This document shows, piece by piece, positions 49,016-58,492 of a stretch of DNA of 64,000 nucleotides. The stretch spans positions 2,582,179 through 2,646,178 of the forward strand of contig CP126121.1 of assembly GCA_030123625.1 (NCBI GenBank), read 5' to 3'. The stretch comes from Nitrospira sp. Lineage in GTDB: Bacteria > Nitrospirota > Nitrospiria > Nitrospirales > Nitrospiraceae. The position numbers and the translations under genes are program-made. Numbering within the stretch: position 1 is the stretch's first letter; each line of letters starts with the position of its first letter. The notes under the pieces are model-generated. The model ran no database searches, had not been told where the DNA came from, and saw nothing but the letters and a program-made list of their open reading frames with translations.

Positions 49016-49696
49016 ATGACGCGCCATCCTAATCATTTCAAATCTTCAGTCCGCAGTAAAGTCGTCATAGCCCTGAGCGGGTTGGTGCTCGTGAGCTATG
49101 TCATTTTTCACATGCTGGGAAATCTTCAGGTGTTCGAAGGGGCTCATGCGCTCAACAGCTATGCGGCGTTTCTTCGCGACATGCCAATTCTATTGTGGAC
49201 AGTCCGGATTGGGTTGCTGAGCCTTGCGGTGCTCCACATCGTACTGGCGATCAGGTTAACCTTGCGAAATCGTCGTGCTCGTCCGGTCGCCTATGCGGTC
49301 CGTGAGTATCGCCAAGCATCTTTTGCGTCCCGCACCATGGCCGCCTCCGGCCTTGTGCTCTTGCTCTTCATCATATTCCACCTGTTGCATTTGACGGCCG
49401 GCGTCATCGATCCCTCTTCTGCCGACCGCCTCGATGCCGAAGGATATCGTGATGTCTATGGGAAAATAGTCCATGCCTTCCAGAATCCATTCATCGCGGC
49501 GTTCTACTTGGCGGGCCAGCTTGGATTGGGCTTGCATCTGAACCATGCCGTCACCAGCAGTTTGCAGACATTGGGACTGGAACATGCCGCATTCAACCGA
49601 TTCTTCAAGGCCGCTGGTCCCACGGTCGCGTTGGTGGTGGTCCTGGGCAATGTCGCCATCATCCTAGCCGTCTTCTTGAGGATCGTGCACGGATGA
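49016..49696 (+). CDS. sdhC: Succinate dehydrogenase/fumarate reductase cytochrome b subunit
   Basis: 226 residues from ATG 49016 (a TTG two codons earlier is less likely). Five hydrophobic helices, with [77 protein letters not shown] and [20 protein letters not shown]. Several His in the helices (HMLGN, LHIV, FHLLHL, LHLNHA) are the likely ligands of two haem b. This is the single-anchor b558 type (type B), which works with menaquinone in many bacteria. First gene of sdhCAB. Confidence 0.93.
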   Translation: MTRHPNHFKSSVRSKVVIALSGLVLVSYVIFHMLGNLQVFEGAHALNSYAAFLRDMPILLWTVRIGLLSLAVLHIVLAIRLTLRNRRARPVAYAVREYRQASFASRTMAASGLVLLLFIIFHLLHLTAGVIDPSSADRLDAEGYRDVYGKIVHAFQNPFIAAFYLAGQLGLGLHLNHAVTSSLQTLGLEHAAFNRFFKAAGPTVALVVVLGNVAIILAVFLRIVHG

Positions 49697-51606
49697 TGAA
49701 ACTTGATCCAAAAATTCCTCCGGGCCCGCTGGAAACCAAATGGGACCGGCGACGGTTCAGCGAAAAATTGGTGAGCCCCAATAACAAGCGAAAATTTACG
49801 GTCATCGTCGTCGGCACCGGCCTGGCGGGAGCGAGCGCCGCCTCGACCTTGGGACAGCTCGGCTATCAGGTGGAGTGCTTTTGTTTTCAGGATAGTCCGC
49901 GACGCGCCCACAGCATTGCGGCACAGGGAGGAATCAATGCGGCCAAGAATTACCAAGACGACGGAGACAGTATAGGCCGACTGTTCTATGACACGATCAA
50001 AGGTGGAGACTTCCGTTCTCGAGAGGCCAATGTGTACCGACTCGCCCAGGTGAGTACACAAATTATCGATCAATGTGTGGCGCTCGGCATCCCGTTTGCC
50101 AGGGAGTACGGCGGGCAATTGGCGAATCGATCCTTCGGGGGCGTCCAAGTCTCGCGGACCTTCTACTGTCGAGGACAGACAGGACAACAACTTCTCTTGG
50201 GGGCCTATTCGGCGCTCTGCTGGCAGATTGATCGAGGACAGGTCATCATGCGCCCACGCACCGAAATGCTCGACCTTGTCGTGGTCGACGGACGGGCACG
50301 AGGAATTGTGGTGCGCGATCTTGTCACCGGAAGGCTCAGTGTTCATACGGCTCATGCCGTGGTTCTGGCGACCGGCGGCTACAGCAATGTGTATTATCTA
50401 TCGACCAACGCGAGCGGCAGCAACGTGACGGCCACTTATCGCGCATGGAAGCAGGGCGCCGCATTCGCGAACCCTTGTTTTACGCAAATCCACCCCACCG
50501 CGATTCCGCCGGGAGATGCGTATCAAGCCAAGTTGACATTGATGTCCGAATCGCTTCGCAACGACGGGCGATTGTGGGTTCCAAAGATGGCGAGAGATCA
50601 CCGGTCTTCCGAGGATATTCCCGAGGCGGAACGCGACTACTTTCTGGAGCGTCGATACCCACGTTTCGGAAATCTCGCACCACGAGATCTCGCATCCCGT
50701 GCCGTGAAGGCCGTGTGCGACGAAGGCCGCGGCGTCGGTCCGGGCGGACACGGGGTGTACCTGGATTTTGCCGATGTGCTCGAACAAGAAGGACACGAGG
50801 TTGTGCGTGAGCGCTACGGCAACCTCTTCGACATGTATCTGCGAATTACCGGGGAGGATGCCTACCACGCACCCATGCGAATTTATCCGGCGCCGCACTA
50901 TACGATGGGAGGCCTGTGGGTGGATTACAATCTCATGAGTACCATCCCGGGACTCTTCGTAATCGGCGAAGCGAATTTCGCGGACCATGGAGCGAACCGG
51001 CTTGGCGCCAGCTCTCTCATGCAGGGACTTGCCGATGGCTATTTCATCCTGCCGTATACGATCGGTCATTATTTGGCGACGGCCACGCTCTCGTCTGTGG
51101 GGGAGGATCACCGGGAATCGCGGGCGGGTCTCCAGCGCGTGACGAGTCGGCTCGGCCGTCTTCTGAATATCAGGGGGCGTCGAACGGCCGCCTCGTTTCA
51201 TCGGGAAGTCGGCAAGTTGTTGTGGAATCATTGCGGCATGTCCCGCAATGAGGACGGGCTCAAATCAGCGCTGACGTCGATTCCGTTGCTCCGGGAAGAA
51301 TTCTGGCAGAATGTGATGGTGCCAGGAGCAGGAGAGACCTTCAACCAAGAGTTGGAGTATGCGGGACGAGTGGCGGACTATCTCGAATTTGCCGAACTGC
51401 TCTGTCACGATGCGTTGCATCGGGAGGAGTCATGCGGAGCGCACTTCCGAGAAGAATATCAGACGGACGACGGCGAGCCGCAACGTGACGACGGCCGGTT
51501 CGCGCATGTGGCCGCATGGGAATACCGAGACGGGGCATCGCCCATCTTGCACAAGGAGCCTCTGACCTTCGAGTTTGTACAACCGACAACGAGAAGTTAT
51601 CAGTAG
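49693..51606 (+). CDS. sdhA: Succinate dehydrogenase/fumarate reductase flavoprotein subunit
   Basis: 637 residues; ATG overlaps the sdhC stop by 4 bp (ATGA), so translation is coupled. [20 protein letters not shown] is the FAD Rossmann motif. [20 protein letters not shown] contains His73, the residue that bonds FAD covalently. Substrate residues lie in TQIHPTAIP and in the capping domain; [14 protein letters not shown] and [20 protein letters not shown] are conserved. It oxidises succinate or reduces fumarate on the inner face of the membrane. Size and N-terminal extension match the type B enzyme. Confidence 0.96.
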   Translation: MMKLDPKIPPGPLETKWDRRRFSEKLVSPNNKRKFTVIVVGTGLAGASAASTLGQLGYQVECFCFQDSPRRAHSIAAQGGINAAKNYQDDGDSIGRLFYDTIKGGDFRSREANVYRLAQVSTQIIDQCVALGIPFAREYGGQLANRSFGGVQVSRTFYCRGQTGQQLLLGAYSALCWQIDRGQVIMRPRTEMLDLVVVDGRARGIVVRDLVTGRLSVHTAHAVVLATGGYSNVYYLSTNASGSNVTATYRAWKQGAAFANPCFTQIHPTAIPPGDAYQAKLTLMSESLRNDGRLWVPKMARDHRSSEDIPEAERDYFLERRYPRFGNLAPRDLASRAVKAVCDEGRGVGPGGHGVYLDFADVLEQEGHEVVRERYGNLFDMYLRITGEDAYHAPMRIYPAPHYTMGGLWVDYNLMSTIPGLFVIGEANFADHGANRLGASSLMQGLADGYFILPYTIGHYLATATLSSVGEDHRESRAGLQRVTSRLGRLLNIRGRRTAASFHREVGKLLWNHCGMSRNEDGLKSALTSIPLLREEFWQNVMVPGAGETFNQELEYAGRVADYLEFAELLCHDALHREESCGAHFREEYQTDDGEPQRDDGRFAHVAAWEYRDGASPILHKEPLTFEFVQPTTRSYQ

Positions 51607-51614
51607 TCAGCCTC

Positions 51615-52403
51615 ATGAAATTCACGTTGAACATTTGGCGGCAGAAGGGTCCTGATGAGGGAGGCCGGTTTGTGACGTATGAGGCTCATGACGTGAGCTC
51701 CGGCATGTCGTTCCTGGAAATGCTCGACGGTGTGAACCAGGGATTGATCGCCAAGGGAGAAGAGCCGATAGCGTTCGAGCAGGATTGCCGTGAAGGGATA
51801 TGTGGAAGTTGCTCGCTCGTAATTAATGGCATCCCGCATGGTCCGGATCGCGGCATTACCACCTGTCAGTTGTACATGCGGCGGTTTTCCGACCGAGCCG
51901 TCATCACAATTGAGCCATGGCGCGCGCGAGCGTTTCCCATTATCAAGGACCTGGTGGTGGATCGCCGAGCGTTGGATCGGGTCATGCAGGCCGGGGGGTA
52001 CATCTCCGTCCATACCGGTGGAGCGGTGGACGGAAACGTCCTGTTAATCAGCAAGGACCAGGCAGAAATCGCGATGGATGCCGCGTCCTGTATCGGCTGT
52101 GGGGCTTGTGTGGCGGCGTGCAAAAATGCATCGGCCATGCTGTTTGTGGCGGCCAAGGTGTCTCACTTGGCGCTCTTGCCGCAAGGAAAGCCTGAACGTA
52201 CCCGGCGGGTGCAGACGATGCTGGAAGCCATGGATCGAGAAGGATTCGGTTCCTGCGGCAATCAAAACGAGTGTGAAGCCGTCTGTCCGAAACGCATCAG
52301 CGTCCGTTTCATCGCCAGGCTCAATCGCGAATATCTCCGGGCCGGTGTCGTCGAATCGAGCTTTCCCGCTGAGCCGGAATCTCCCCATGCAGAGTCCACT
52401 TAG
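51615..52403 (+). CDS. sdhB: Succinate dehydrogenase/fumarate reductase iron-sulfur subunit
   Basis: 262 residues from ATG 51615, 8 bp after sdhA; the frame opens earlier within sdhA. The [2Fe-2S] ligands are in [12 protein letters not shown] (Cys58, Cys63, Cys66) and Cys84. [14 protein letters not shown] supplies [4Fe-4S] and its third Cys, and [16 protein letters not shown] the [3Fe-4S] cluster. It passes electrons from FAD to the quinone site in SdhC. Last gene of the operon. Confidence 0.95.
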   Translation: MKFTLNIWRQKGPDEGGRFVTYEAHDVSSGMSFLEMLDGVNQGLIAKGEEPIAFEQDCREGICGSCSLVINGIPHGPDRGITTCQLYMRRFSDRAVITIEPWRARAFPIIKDLVVDRRALDRVMQAGGYISVHTGGAVDGNVLLISKDQAEIAMDAASCIGCGACVAACKNASAMLFVAAKVSHLALLPQGKPERTRRVQTMLEAMDREGFGSCGNQNECEAVCPKRISVRFIARLNREYLRAGVVESSFPAEPESPHAEST

Positions 52404-52606
52404 CGGATAGTTGACGGCACGGTCCTCTCGTTTCGATCACGGAAACAAGCGAATGCCGAGACTCAATGGCCGACATCTCCATGGGTGTAGAAGGCTGATA
52501 GAGGCCGATTTGCGCCAGATGGCAATCAACTTGACTGTGAGGGAAAGGCCTTTATAGTGCGAATGAGGGTGCAGCACAATCCTTACGTGGCCGGAGATGA
52601 AACCGA
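52404..52606. other. Gap between sdhB and the PilZ gene
   Basis: No gene and no clear terminator or promoter seen. Confidence 0.4.
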
Positions 52607-53140
52607 ATGAAGCGTCACGTAATTTGCCCACGATGTCGAAAGGACGGAGCGCTTCGTGTGCGGCCACAATCGCCGCGTGAACTGGCCGCGGCATTGATTT
52701 GGATTGTTCCGTATCATTGTGGACACTGTCGCCTCCGGTTTCTTGGCCGCCGTCTCAGCATCGCCGGACCTTCGCGTCCCATGGATCGCCGTGAACATCT
52801 TCGTATTCCCGTACGGCTTTGTCTGTCTTTTTCCGGAGGGAAAGTCAGAGGCGAGGGAACCGTGATGGACCTTTCCCTGGGCGGTTGCATTATCAAGAGT
52901 GAAACTCACGTGCACGTGGACGACATTTTTTATCTGGAGATCGTCGTCGCCGAGAACGAACCTCCCGTCGAAGTCGCTGCCATGGTGAAGTCGGTCAGTG
53001 CGCGCGGGATTGCTTTCAAGTTCCTCCGGAAGGCCCAAGAGGACAAACGGCTTCTGACCTTCATCCAATCACACTCGGGCACCACCTCTTCCGTTCTTTC
53101 CAAAGCCGCCGAGCCGATTGTCACCGGATCTTCAGTCTAG
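52607..53140 (+). CDS. Zinc-ribbon/PilZ fusion, c-di-GMP receptor candidate
   Basis: 177 residues. The N-terminus has CPRC (7-10) and CGHC (38-41), spaced as a zinc ribbon. The PilZ domain follows with RREHLR (61-66), the RxxxR box, and DLSLGGC (88-94), the D/NxSxxG box, both needed to bind c-di-GMP. FYLEIVVAENEPPVEVAAMV is the usual beta barrel. It should report c-di-GMP to a partner recognised by the ribbon. Context gives no target; it follows the sdh operon by 200 bp. Confidence 0.88.
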   Translation: MKRHVICPRCRKDGALRVRPQSPRELAAALIWIVPYHCGHCRLRFLGRRLSIAGPSRPMDRREHLRIPVRLCLSFSGGKVRGEGTVMDLSLGGCIIKSETHVHVDDIFYLEIVVAENEPPVEVAAMVKSVSARGIAFKFLRKAQEDKRLLTFIQSHSGTTSSVLSKAAEPIVTGSSV

Positions 53141-53442
53141 ATAGGCGTCTCCCAGGCAGACGGCAGCGGATATTCAGTGATCAAGCGGTCATGCTCATCA
53201 ATATCGTAGGGCTCGATGGTCAAATCGTTTCGAGCCATCTGTTCCATGCAGGTCGGCGAGCAGAGCACATCGATCAATGTTTGGGCCTTGTCTCTTGTCG
53301 AAAATCGGCAGAGCCCGTGTTCGGGCATGCCTGACGAGGGATACCAAAAGGCGAGGTCGATCGCACTGCCTTGGTAGATGCCCAATGTTCGGTGTCGCAC
53401 TTGAAACCCGCCAGCTGTATGAACCGATTGCTTTCGTGTCAT
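53137..53442 (-). CDS. Small hypothetical protein
   Basis: 101 residues from ATG 53442. SAIDLAFWYPSSGMPEHGLC and TLIDVLCSPTCMEQMARNDL contain three Cys (C-x-n-SPTC); TIEPYDIDEHDRLITEYPLP is acidic. No family recognised. The 3' end overlaps the PilZ gene end by 4 bp on the opposite strand. Confidence 0.6.
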   Translation of the reverse strand: MTRKQSVHTAGGFQVRHRTLGIYQGSAIDLAFWYPSSGMPEHGLCRFSTRDKAQTLIDVLCSPTCMEQMARNDLTIEPYDIDEHDRLITEYPLPSAWETPI

Positions 53443-53541
53443 AGGCTCTCTTGACCGACATATCTTAATGATTATGCCCATGGTAGCATGATCGAAGAGA
53501 GGGAGATACTGCGTCCTGCTCTACTGCTGAAGGAGGGAACG

Positions 53542-54141
53542 ATGGGGCGTATTTGGCGGGAAAAATCTCTGATCACCGTCGTGATGATCGGGATATTGTC
53601 TGTGTCCGGTTGCGGTTACAACGATCTCCAAGGCCTGGACGAAGATACGAAGGCGGCGTGGAGTGAAGTGATCAATCAATACCAGCGGCGTGCCGATCTC
53701 ATTCCCAATCTTGTCGCGACGGTCAAGGGATACGCGGCCCATGAAAAAGAGACGCTTGAGAGCGTCGTACACGCCCGAGCCAAGGCAACGGGGATGCAAG
53801 TGACGCCCGAGGTACTAAAAGATCCAGCCGCATTCGAGGCATTTCAAAATGCCCAAGCCGGTCTGACATCGGCGCTAGGCCGGCTGATCGCCATTGCCGA
53901 AAATTATCCCAACCTGAAAGCCGACCAAAATTTCAGGGATCTCCAAAGTCAGCTGGAAGGGACGGAAAACCGGATTACCGTGGCGCGTAAGCGGTACATC
54001 GACCGAGTCGCGGAATACAACAAGATGGTCCGGTATTTCCCGACCAACCTCACAGCGAAGCTACTGCACCTGGAAGAGCGACCCAACTTTACGGTTGCCG
54101 ATGAGAACACTGTAGCAAAACCGCCTGAAGTCAAATTTTAG
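53542..54141 (+). CDS. lemA: LemA family lipoprotein
   Basis: 199 residues from ATG 53542 with GAAGGAGGG upstream; an earlier frame start exists. The signal SLITVVMIGILSVSGC has a lipobox (VSGC). NDLQGLDEDTKAAWSEVINQ and YQRRADLIPNLVATVKGYAA are the LemA signature (xxxEAWSxVxxQYQRRxDLIPNLVxTVKGYAxHE), and YPNLKADQNFRDLQSQLEGT is the second. The long helical bundle faces the periplasm. LemA is regularly found with TPM-domain proteins, as here. Confidence 0.95.
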   Translation: MGRIWREKSLITVVMIGILSVSGCGYNDLQGLDEDTKAAWSEVINQYQRRADLIPNLVATVKGYAAHEKETLESVVHARAKATGMQVTPEVLKDPAAFEAFQNAQAGLTSALGRLIAIAENYPNLKADQNFRDLQSQLEGTENRITVARKRYIDRVAEYNKMVRYFPTNLTAKLLHLEERPNFTVADENTVAKPPEVKF

Positions 54142-54168
54142 GTTCAGGTTGAGGCTGAGGTTGAGGGG
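54142..54168. repeat. Hexamer-type tandem repeat at the TPM gene start
   Basis: Units of GAGGTT/GAGGCT (AGGTTGAGGCTGAGGTTGAG) cover the start region. Downstream at about 54218-54255 the opposite-strand version (CCTTAACCTTGGCCTTAGCT, AACCTTAACCTTACCC) occurs inside the signal peptide. Both are low-complexity 6-bp repeats. Confidence 0.55.
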
Positions 54169-55069
54169 GACGGTGCAGTTGCGTCGGAGAAGATACTACG
54201 GCGTCCCCTTCTGCGCCTTAACCTTGGCCTTAGCTGCAACCTTAACCTTACCCTTCCTAGCATTCGCCCTTGCCGTTCCCCCCTTGACCGGCCGGATCGT
54301 CGATCTCGCCCATGTCTTGCCGAGCTCCACGGTTGAGTCGCTGACAGCTCAACTGGCGGCCCATGAAACTCAGTCGAGTGATCAAGTAGTTGTCCTGATC
54401 GTTCCCTCCCTCGAAGGCGAATCTCTCGAAGAATTTTCCCATCTTGTAGCAACCACGTGGAAGCTCGGTCAAAAAGGAACTGATAACGGCGTTCTATTGC
54501 TTGTGGCGATGAAGGAGCGCAAGGTCCGCATTGAAGTCGGGTATGGATTGGAAGGCGTATTGACCGACGCTCGATCGGCACAAATCATCAGAAATGAAAT
54601 CGTGCCTCGGTTTCGAGCCGGCGATATGGCCGGTGGGGTGACAGGGGGCATCAACGCGATCGTCAAAACCATCGAAGGAACCTACCAGGCGTCCGAGAAG
54701 GTGGTTCCTCAGCAGGAGAGCGATGTCATTGGGAAGGTGCTCGTCGCCGTCATTGTCGGAGTAGTTGTCGGGCTCGTATTCATGAACGTCCATCGCGTGA
54801 TCGGGTCGCTCGCGGGTGCAGGAATTTCCACAGTGCTGGCGCCATGGTTGGTCCCCGCACTCATGGCGAGCGGCATCACCTTGTTTCTGTTGCTGATGAT
54901 TGGTGCCTCCGGCACGGGGGGAAGGAGAAGTCGGTACAACGGTATAGATGATTGGATGTGGTACAGCAGTCGCGGTGGCGGGTGGGGCGGAGGTTCATTC
55001 GGCGGTGGAGGTGGGTTCAGCGGGGGAGGAGGTAATTTCGGAGGAGGAGGTGCCAGTGGAAACTGGTGA
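54149..55069 (+). CDS. TPM-domain membrane protein, YgcG-like
   Basis: 306 residues from TTG 54149; a GTG or later start inside the repeat is possible. Signal helix ALTLALAATLTLPFLAFALA. The TPM domain (about 50-180) has GRIVDLAHVLPSSTVESLTA, DNGVLLLVAMKERKVRIEVG and YGLEGVLTDARSAQIIRNEI. One or two membrane helices follow (VLVAVIVGVVVGLVFMNVHR, LVPALMASGITLFLLLMIGA). The end is glycine-rich. TPM proteins and LemA occur together, perhaps in photosystem-like repair or membrane-protein turnover; the role here is unknown. Confidence 0.92.
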   Translation: MRLRLRGTVQLRRRRYYGVPFCALTLALAATLTLPFLAFALAVPPLTGRIVDLAHVLPSSTVESLTAQLAAHETQSSDQVVVLIVPSLEGESLEEFSHLVATTWKLGQKGTDNGVLLLVAMKERKVRIEVGYGLEGVLTDARSAQIIRNEIVPRFRAGDMAGGVTGGINAIVKTIEGTYQASEKVVPQQESDVIGKVLVAVIVGVVVGLVFMNVHRVIGSLAGAGISTVLAPWLVPALMASGITLFLLLMIGASGTGGRRSRYNGIDDWMWYSSRGGGWGGGSFGGGGGFSGGGGNFGGGGASGNW

Positions 55070-55718
55070 AAGACTGACACTCACGGCCGATGAACGGGAG
55101 CGGATCAGGCTGGCCGTGCATGCGGCGGAACAATACACGAATGCGGAAATCGTTCCAATGATCGTCAGCCGGTCGGGGCTCTATCGTGATGCGCAACACC
55201 GCGCCGGCATCATCCTCGCGCTCGTGACACTCACTATGTTGCTGACCACGGAAATATTCTGGCTGCCATGGGGCTGGCATGCCTCCAATGCGGCGTGGCT
55301 GGTACTGGCGACCATCCTGGCCTATGGCGCAGGAGCATGGCTCGGCAGTCTTGTTCCTATCATTCGTCTCTTCACTTCCACGGATCGTATGCATCAAAAG
55401 GTCCGTCTTCGGGCCGAGCGGGCCTTCGCGCAGCATGCGGTCTCTCGGACTCGTGAACGCACGGGTGTACTGATCATGGTGTCTCTCTTAGAGCATCAGG
55501 TCTATGTGCTCCCCGATCAACCTTTGTTTCAACGCGTGCCGATGGAGCGGTGGTCGTTAGTCGTCGAGGCTGCCGTCGATCGATTGAAAGCCGGTGATAT
55601 TGTCGGCGGGTTATGCCGGAGCATTCAGACCTGCGGTGGTCTTCTCGCGGAAGTCTGTCCCGGTCGCCCGGGCGACAATCCTGATGAATTATCGAATGAA
55701 TTGGTCCAGGAACCTTAA
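55056..55718 (+). CDS. Second TPM-domain protein, C-terminal anchored
   Basis: 220 residues from GTG 55056, chosen because GGAGGAGG stands just before it and the frame overlaps the stop of the first TPM gene by 14 bp. LTADERERIRLAVHAAEQYT and NAEIVPMIVSRSGLYRDAQH open the domain. Two membrane helices (AGIILALVTLTMLLTTEIFW, AAWLVLATILAYGAGAWLGS) interrupt it, then AFAQHAVSRTRERTGVLIMV and EHQVYVLPDQPLFQRVPMER. The helices inside a TPM fold are the variant seen in the second gene of LemA-TPM operons. Confidence 0.88.
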   Translation: METGERLTLTADERERIRLAVHAAEQYTNAEIVPMIVSRSGLYRDAQHRAGIILALVTLTMLLTTEIFWLPWGWHASNAAWLVLATILAYGAGAWLGSLVPIIRLFTSTDRMHQKVRLRAERAFAQHAVSRTRERTGVLIMVSLLEHQVYVLPDQPLFQRVPMERWSLVVEAAVDRLKAGDIVGGLCRSIQTCGGLLAEVCPGRPGDNPDELSNELVQEP

Positions 55719-55823
55719 GGAATCCCTATCCTACCTGAGCGCTCAATAAAATACCGTGGCCGACCGATAGAGAAGAGGCCCGGCGGACCGATCGACATAT
55801 GATGATAAGGAGGGAGTGAGATT

Positions 55824-56321
55824 ATGTGGAAGCAGGAAGAGACAGGAGAGGCGGAGCGGGAACAAGGTCGGTGGGTGGAGGATAACCGTAGTGCATTAAA
55901 AAAGAGCGGCCCGATTCTTCCGGATGAGGTCGCCTTCGTCGGAAAAGATGTCGAGTTCAAGGGGATCATTACCTATTCCGGCACGGTACGGATCGATGGA
56001 TCCTTGGACGGCGAAATTCATACCGACGGCGGTTTGCTTGTGGGGCCTGAGGCAGTGATTAAGGCGAAGGTCACAGCCGGGACGGTGGTATGTCACGGAA
56101 CCATCCATGGCGATATTCAAGCGAAGGACCAGATTGTGCTCTGCGCTCCCGCTGTTGTCCAAGGCAGCCTGACCACGCCGGTGCTTTCGATGGAAGAGGG
56201 AGTGGTCTTCAATGGAACGCTGGAGATGAAGCCTCAAGCCAAGGTTGAGGTGCTGCGCGAGGTCGGGCCGAATATTGTGAGCACGACCAGTCGGCAGCCG
56301 GTTCAAAGACTCGCGGCATGA
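55824..56321 (+). CDS. Bactofilin
   Basis: 165 residues. A disordered N-terminus is followed by a right-handed beta-helix: VAFVGKDVEFKGIITYSGTV, RIDGSLDGEIHTDGGLLVGP, IKAKVTAGTVVCHGTIHGDI and CAPAVVQGSLTTPVLSMEEG. These repeats polymerise end to end without nucleotide. Bactofilins shape cells or place envelope enzymes. AAGGAGGGAG lies before the ATG. Alone in its transcript, followed by the convergent acyltransferase gene. Confidence 0.93.
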   Translation: MWKQEETGEAEREQGRWVEDNRSALKKSGPILPDEVAFVGKDVEFKGIITYSGTVRIDGSLDGEIHTDGGLLVGPEAVIKAKVTAGTVVCHGTIHGDIQAKDQIVLCAPAVVQGSLTTPVLSMEEGVVFNGTLEMKPQAKVEVLREVGPNIVSTTSRQPVQRLAA

Positions 56322-56494
56322 TCGATCGAACAACGGGTCTCCTGGCGCGAAGCCCCGTCCAGCGCCAGGGAATCCCACTCAGTAAGAAGTCAACTGCATT
56401 CTTTACTTCTTTCTTCAATCGTTCCGCGAATCCACATTTGATGACGGACTGTCTCGTCACACCAAGGCACCTGCCTGAGCATCCTATCTCAAAA

Positions 56495-58492
56495 TTAAAA
56501 ACCGGCACTTGCCATGCTGGATGCTTTGTCATCAAGGTGCTTCATGATCTCGTGGACCACGAAGCGGGCGCCGGCATTCGACAAATGAAACTCGTCTCGA
56601 TAGAGCGAGACACCGTTGAGCTGTACTACACACCTGTCTGGCACATAGGTATTACAAAAGATGATGTCCGGCCTGATGCGAATGAGGTTGGGATGTTCAC
56701 CAACACTGTCCAAAATCTGGATAGTATCTTTGTTCCTCATGGCATAGGATTCGTAACTCGTAGTCACATCCTTCTCATCCTGATTGGGGCTCGCAAACAT
56801 GGCTTTTTTAGCCAGATAGCGCGGGACATGCCAGCCAGCTTCTGGGATGGGGTAGATTAAGATAATTGTTTTCCCGGTATGAATATATCTCAAGAGTGAA
56901 TCGACATACGCCTTTTGAAGCGCTGGTTTTCGTGTCTCGTTGGGAGTTCTCGCCCTGACCCCATTCACCATGACGTCCAACAGTGCACCCTCAAGATACG
57001 CCGTCCAGTACCCAGCAAATATCAGCGTGTGGTAATTGCCGTTCTCTCTCACATATTCAAAGACTTCTCGGTTGTGTTCGGGACATCGATGGGTACTCCC
57101 TTGGTCTATACGGTACACATCTAAGATTGGAGGACAGTGCCCATAGCTCATATTGGAAAATCCCAGCGAATGGTCTTCCAGGCTTCTCCTTAGTTCAAAG
57201 CCGAGCGCACCAGCAATAGAATCCCCTAACAACGCTCCCGTGACATTCACGCGTGCACCCAAGACACAACTCTCACGCACCGGGGTATACCGTCCGACTT
57301 CGGACATACAGTCCAGTGGATCAAACTGGGCGCTCTGAGCCTCCATCACGGCATCGCTCACCCGTTTCGGGAAGCCGCCATTCACGTATCCCACCAGCCC
57401 TATCGCGACAAACACCACGCTGCAGACGGCGGCTACTGCGACCAGGTGATGACGTGCGAGGAATTGCCGACTCCGAAAAGGAGTCTCCACATATTTCCAG
57501 CTCACATAGGCGAAGAGGAATGAACAGCCCGCTAATGACAAGAGCAACGCTGGACTGAGCGGTTCGATTGAACGATGTCTCGCAAACACAAAGAGCGGAT
57601 AGTGCCAGAGATAGGCGCTGTAACTTATCAATCCGACTGCTACGAATGATTTGTGACCAAGGAGTTGGCCGACCATTGTGCGGGGTGTCGCACATACGAT
57701 GATAAGGGCTGCGCCAATGGTCGGCAGTAGGGCATAGGCACTTGGGTAAGGAGTCAATGCATCAAAACTCAGTACTCCATACACGCAAAGCAAGACGCCA
57801 CACACGCTGACTGCCTCGTTCACGATCCGATGATCAGTTGTAGCCCGGCCATGCCCTTCCTGAAAGAGATAGAACGCGACCAATGCGCCGATCAAAAGCT
57901 CCCAAGCTCGTGTCGGCAGTAAGAAGAAGGTGAATGTTGGATCCGTGTGCGAACCCCACTGCGCGGCCACCATGCTCGCGAACGCTAGTCCGGCAAGCAA
58001 ACCAACTATCCATTTTTGTCCAAACCGCCAGAGCAGCAACAACAGGATCGGATACACCACATAGTATTGCTCCTCGACGGCGAGGCTCCATGTGTGCAGC
58101 AGAGGTTTCAGTTCGGCCGCGGGCTCAAAGTAGCTGCCTGTCGCATAGAACAAGATGTTGGAAGCAAAGGCCGGGACGGCTACCAAGCTTTCCGAAAACA
58201 GTTTCATATCAATGGGCAACAACCACAGCCAGCCCAATACCAAACAACCCGCCAGGACGACAAACAGTGCGGGTAGTATTCGCCTTGCTCGGCGTTCATA
58301 AAACCCTAGGAGACCGAAAGTGCCGGCGTGTTGCTCCTCGAGGATAATAGACGTAATGAGATAGCCGCTGATCACGAAAAAGATATCGACGCCGACGAAG
58401 CCGCCGCTGAATGTTTGAAAACCGGCATGAAACAGGATCACCGGCAAGACCGCAAAAGCCCGAAGCCCGTCGATCTCTCTTCTGTAGTTCAT
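56495..58492 (-). CDS. OatA-like acyltransferase with SGNH domain
   Basis: 665 residues. MNYRREIDGLRAFAVLPVIL then FHAGFQTFSGGFVGVDIFFV is the acyltransferase-3 start (catalytic His and the GGFVGVDIFFVISG motif). About ten membrane helices occupy ~1-360. From ~400 on an SGNH hydrolase-like domain faces outside: LLGDSIAGALGFELRRSLED (GDS block), HTLIFAGYWTAYLEG and, near the end, YRDEFHLSNAGARFVVHEIM (D-x-x-H). Such proteins O-acetylate peptidoglycan, LPS or capsule. No polysaccharide genes are adjacent. Confidence 0.93.
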   Translation of the reverse strand: MNYRREIDGLRAFAVLPVILFHAGFQTFSGGFVGVDIFFVISGYLITSIILEEQHAGTFGLLGFYERRARRILPALFVVLAGCLVLGWLWLLPIDMKLFSESLVAVPAFASNILFYATGSYFEPAAELKPLLHTWSLAVEEQYYVVYPILLLLLWRFGQKWIVGLLAGLAFASMVAAQWGSHTDPTFTFFLLPTRAWELLIGALVAFYLFQEGHGRATTDHRIVNEAVSVCGVLLCVYGVLSFDALTPYPSAYALLPTIGAALIIVCATPRTMVGQLLGHKSFVAVGLISYSAYLWHYPLFVFARHRSIEPLSPALLLSLAGCSFLFAYVSWKYVETPFRSRQFLARHHLVAVAAVCSVVFVAIGLVGYVNGGFPKRVSDAVMEAQSAQFDPLDCMSEVGRYTPVRESCVLGARVNVTGALLGDSIAGALGFELRRSLEDHSLGFSNMSYGHCPPILDVYRIDQGSTHRCPEHNREVFEYVRENGNYHTLIFAGYWTAYLEGALLDVMVNGVRARTPNETRKPALQKAYVDSLLRYIHTGKTIILIYPIPEAGWHVPRYLAKKAMFASPNQDEKDVTTSYESYAMRNKDTIQILDSVGEHPNLIRIRPDIIFCNTYVPDRCVVQLNGVSLYRDEFHLSNAGARFVVHEIMKHLDDKASSMASAGF

